NCBI RefSeq assembly: GCF_002799155.1
Contig: NZ_NERD01000002.1
Location: forward strand, 2,976,001-3,040,000
Length of the DNA: 64,000 nucleotides
DNA from: Stenotrophomonas maltophilia
GTDB taxonomy: Bacteria; Pseudomonadota; Gammaproteobacteria; Xanthomonadales; Xanthomonadaceae
Direction: 5' to 3'
The notes under the pieces were generated by a model. It searched no databases. It had not been told where the DNA came from and saw only the letters and a program-made list of their open reading frames with translations. A program made the translations under genes and the position numbers. This document shows positions 63,726-64,000 of this stretch, one piece after another; position 1 is the stretch's first letter, and each line of letters opens with the position of its first letter.

Positions 63726-64000
63726 TCAGCCCTGGTAGTCGCGCACGTCGCTGCCGGTGTAGACCTGGCGCGGGCGGCCGATCTTCATTTCCGGATCAAC
63801 CTGCTGTTCCAGCCAATGCGAGACCCAGCCGGAGGTACGGCCCAGGGCGAACATGACGGTGAACATTTCGGTCGGGATCTGCAGCGCCTTGTAGATGATG
63901 CCGCTGTAGAAATCGACGTTCGGGTACAGCTTGCGGGCAACGAAGTACTCGTCCTGCAGCGCGGCCTGTTCCAGCTTCACGGCCACGTCCAGCAGCGGGT
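63726..64000 (-). CDS. gltA: Citrate synthase, C-terminal part (partial)
   Basis: The last 91 codons of a gene that enters from the right edge. The sequence [29 protein letters not shown], then [15 protein letters not shown] and [15 protein letters not shown], is the conserved C terminus of type II (hexameric, NADH-sensitive) citrate synthase. It carries the late active-site Asp in NVDFYSG. The enzyme condenses oxaloacetate and acetyl-CoA. The N-terminal part is outside the window. Confidence 0.95.
   Translation of the reverse strand, partial: PLLDVAVKLEQAALQDEYFVARKLYPNVDFYSGIIYKALQIPTEMFTVMFALGRTSGWVSHWLEQQVDPEMKIGRPRQVYTGSDVRDYQG

Overview
The window is high-GC (about two thirds G+C) gammaproteobacterial chromosome. 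Gene content, gene order and repeat families point to Stenotrophomonas, most likely the S. maltophilia complex. The indicators are a TonB-dependent copper receptor, a two-gene RND efflux pair, an alpha-type chaperone-usher fimbria, pilMNOPQ divergent from a class A penicillin-binding protein, and GTAG-headed palindromes of the SMAG type. The species call is inference from reading; no search was run. No rRNA, tRNA, CRISPR array, phage or transposase gene was seen.

Layout. (1) 1-6.7 kb, minus strand: start of a SpoU-type rRNA/tRNA methyltransferase, an alanine/sodium symporter, a GNAT acetyltransferase and an RND efflux pump with its membrane-fusion lipoprotein. (2) 7-9.6 kb: copper-uptake pair (TonB receptor plus Met/His-rich DUF2946 protein). 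(3) 10-13 kb: cysB and cysK, divergent, then a macro-domain protein. (4) 13-25 kb, minus strand: central carbon metabolism spread over separate units (class I aldolase, pyruvate kinase, pgk with a HAD phosphatase, gap), interleaved with a lipoprotein and a DUF2339/DUF3999 membrane pair. (5) 25-33 kb: ompW behind an FNR-type box, an S1/P1 nuclease, a persulfide-dioxygenase-like hydrolase, a BlaI/M56/TonB regulatory operon, a flavin reductase and an acetyl-CoA hydrolase/transferase. (6) 33-36.5 kb: transketolase and a dicarboxylate/amino acid symporter. (7) 36.5-43.5 kb: a tightly overlapping moxR-DUF58-DUF4381-batA-batBC-batD operon. (8) 43.6-51.4 kb: type IV pilus pilMNOPQ and divergent mrcA. 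(9) 51.5-63 kb: surface-adhesion island with a 1487-residue trimeric autotransporter, a downstream membrane protein, and an alpha-fimbria operon (pilin, usher, tip adhesin, chaperone). (10) The right edge holds a YgiW/YdeI-type periplasmic protein and the 3' end of gltA.

The least explained material is intergenic. Five copies of a long double-hairpin element lie at 9.7, 19.2, 19.6, 25.9 and 26.2 kb. Their central core is conserved, but each copy has its own 22-27 bp, almost perfectly complementary outer arms. Four of the five copies form two inverted pairs. Other palindromes surround them: a GGGGTCAGATCC family, one perfect 29-bp hairpin and SMAG-type repeats. Together they make the non-coding part of the window unusually rich in structure.
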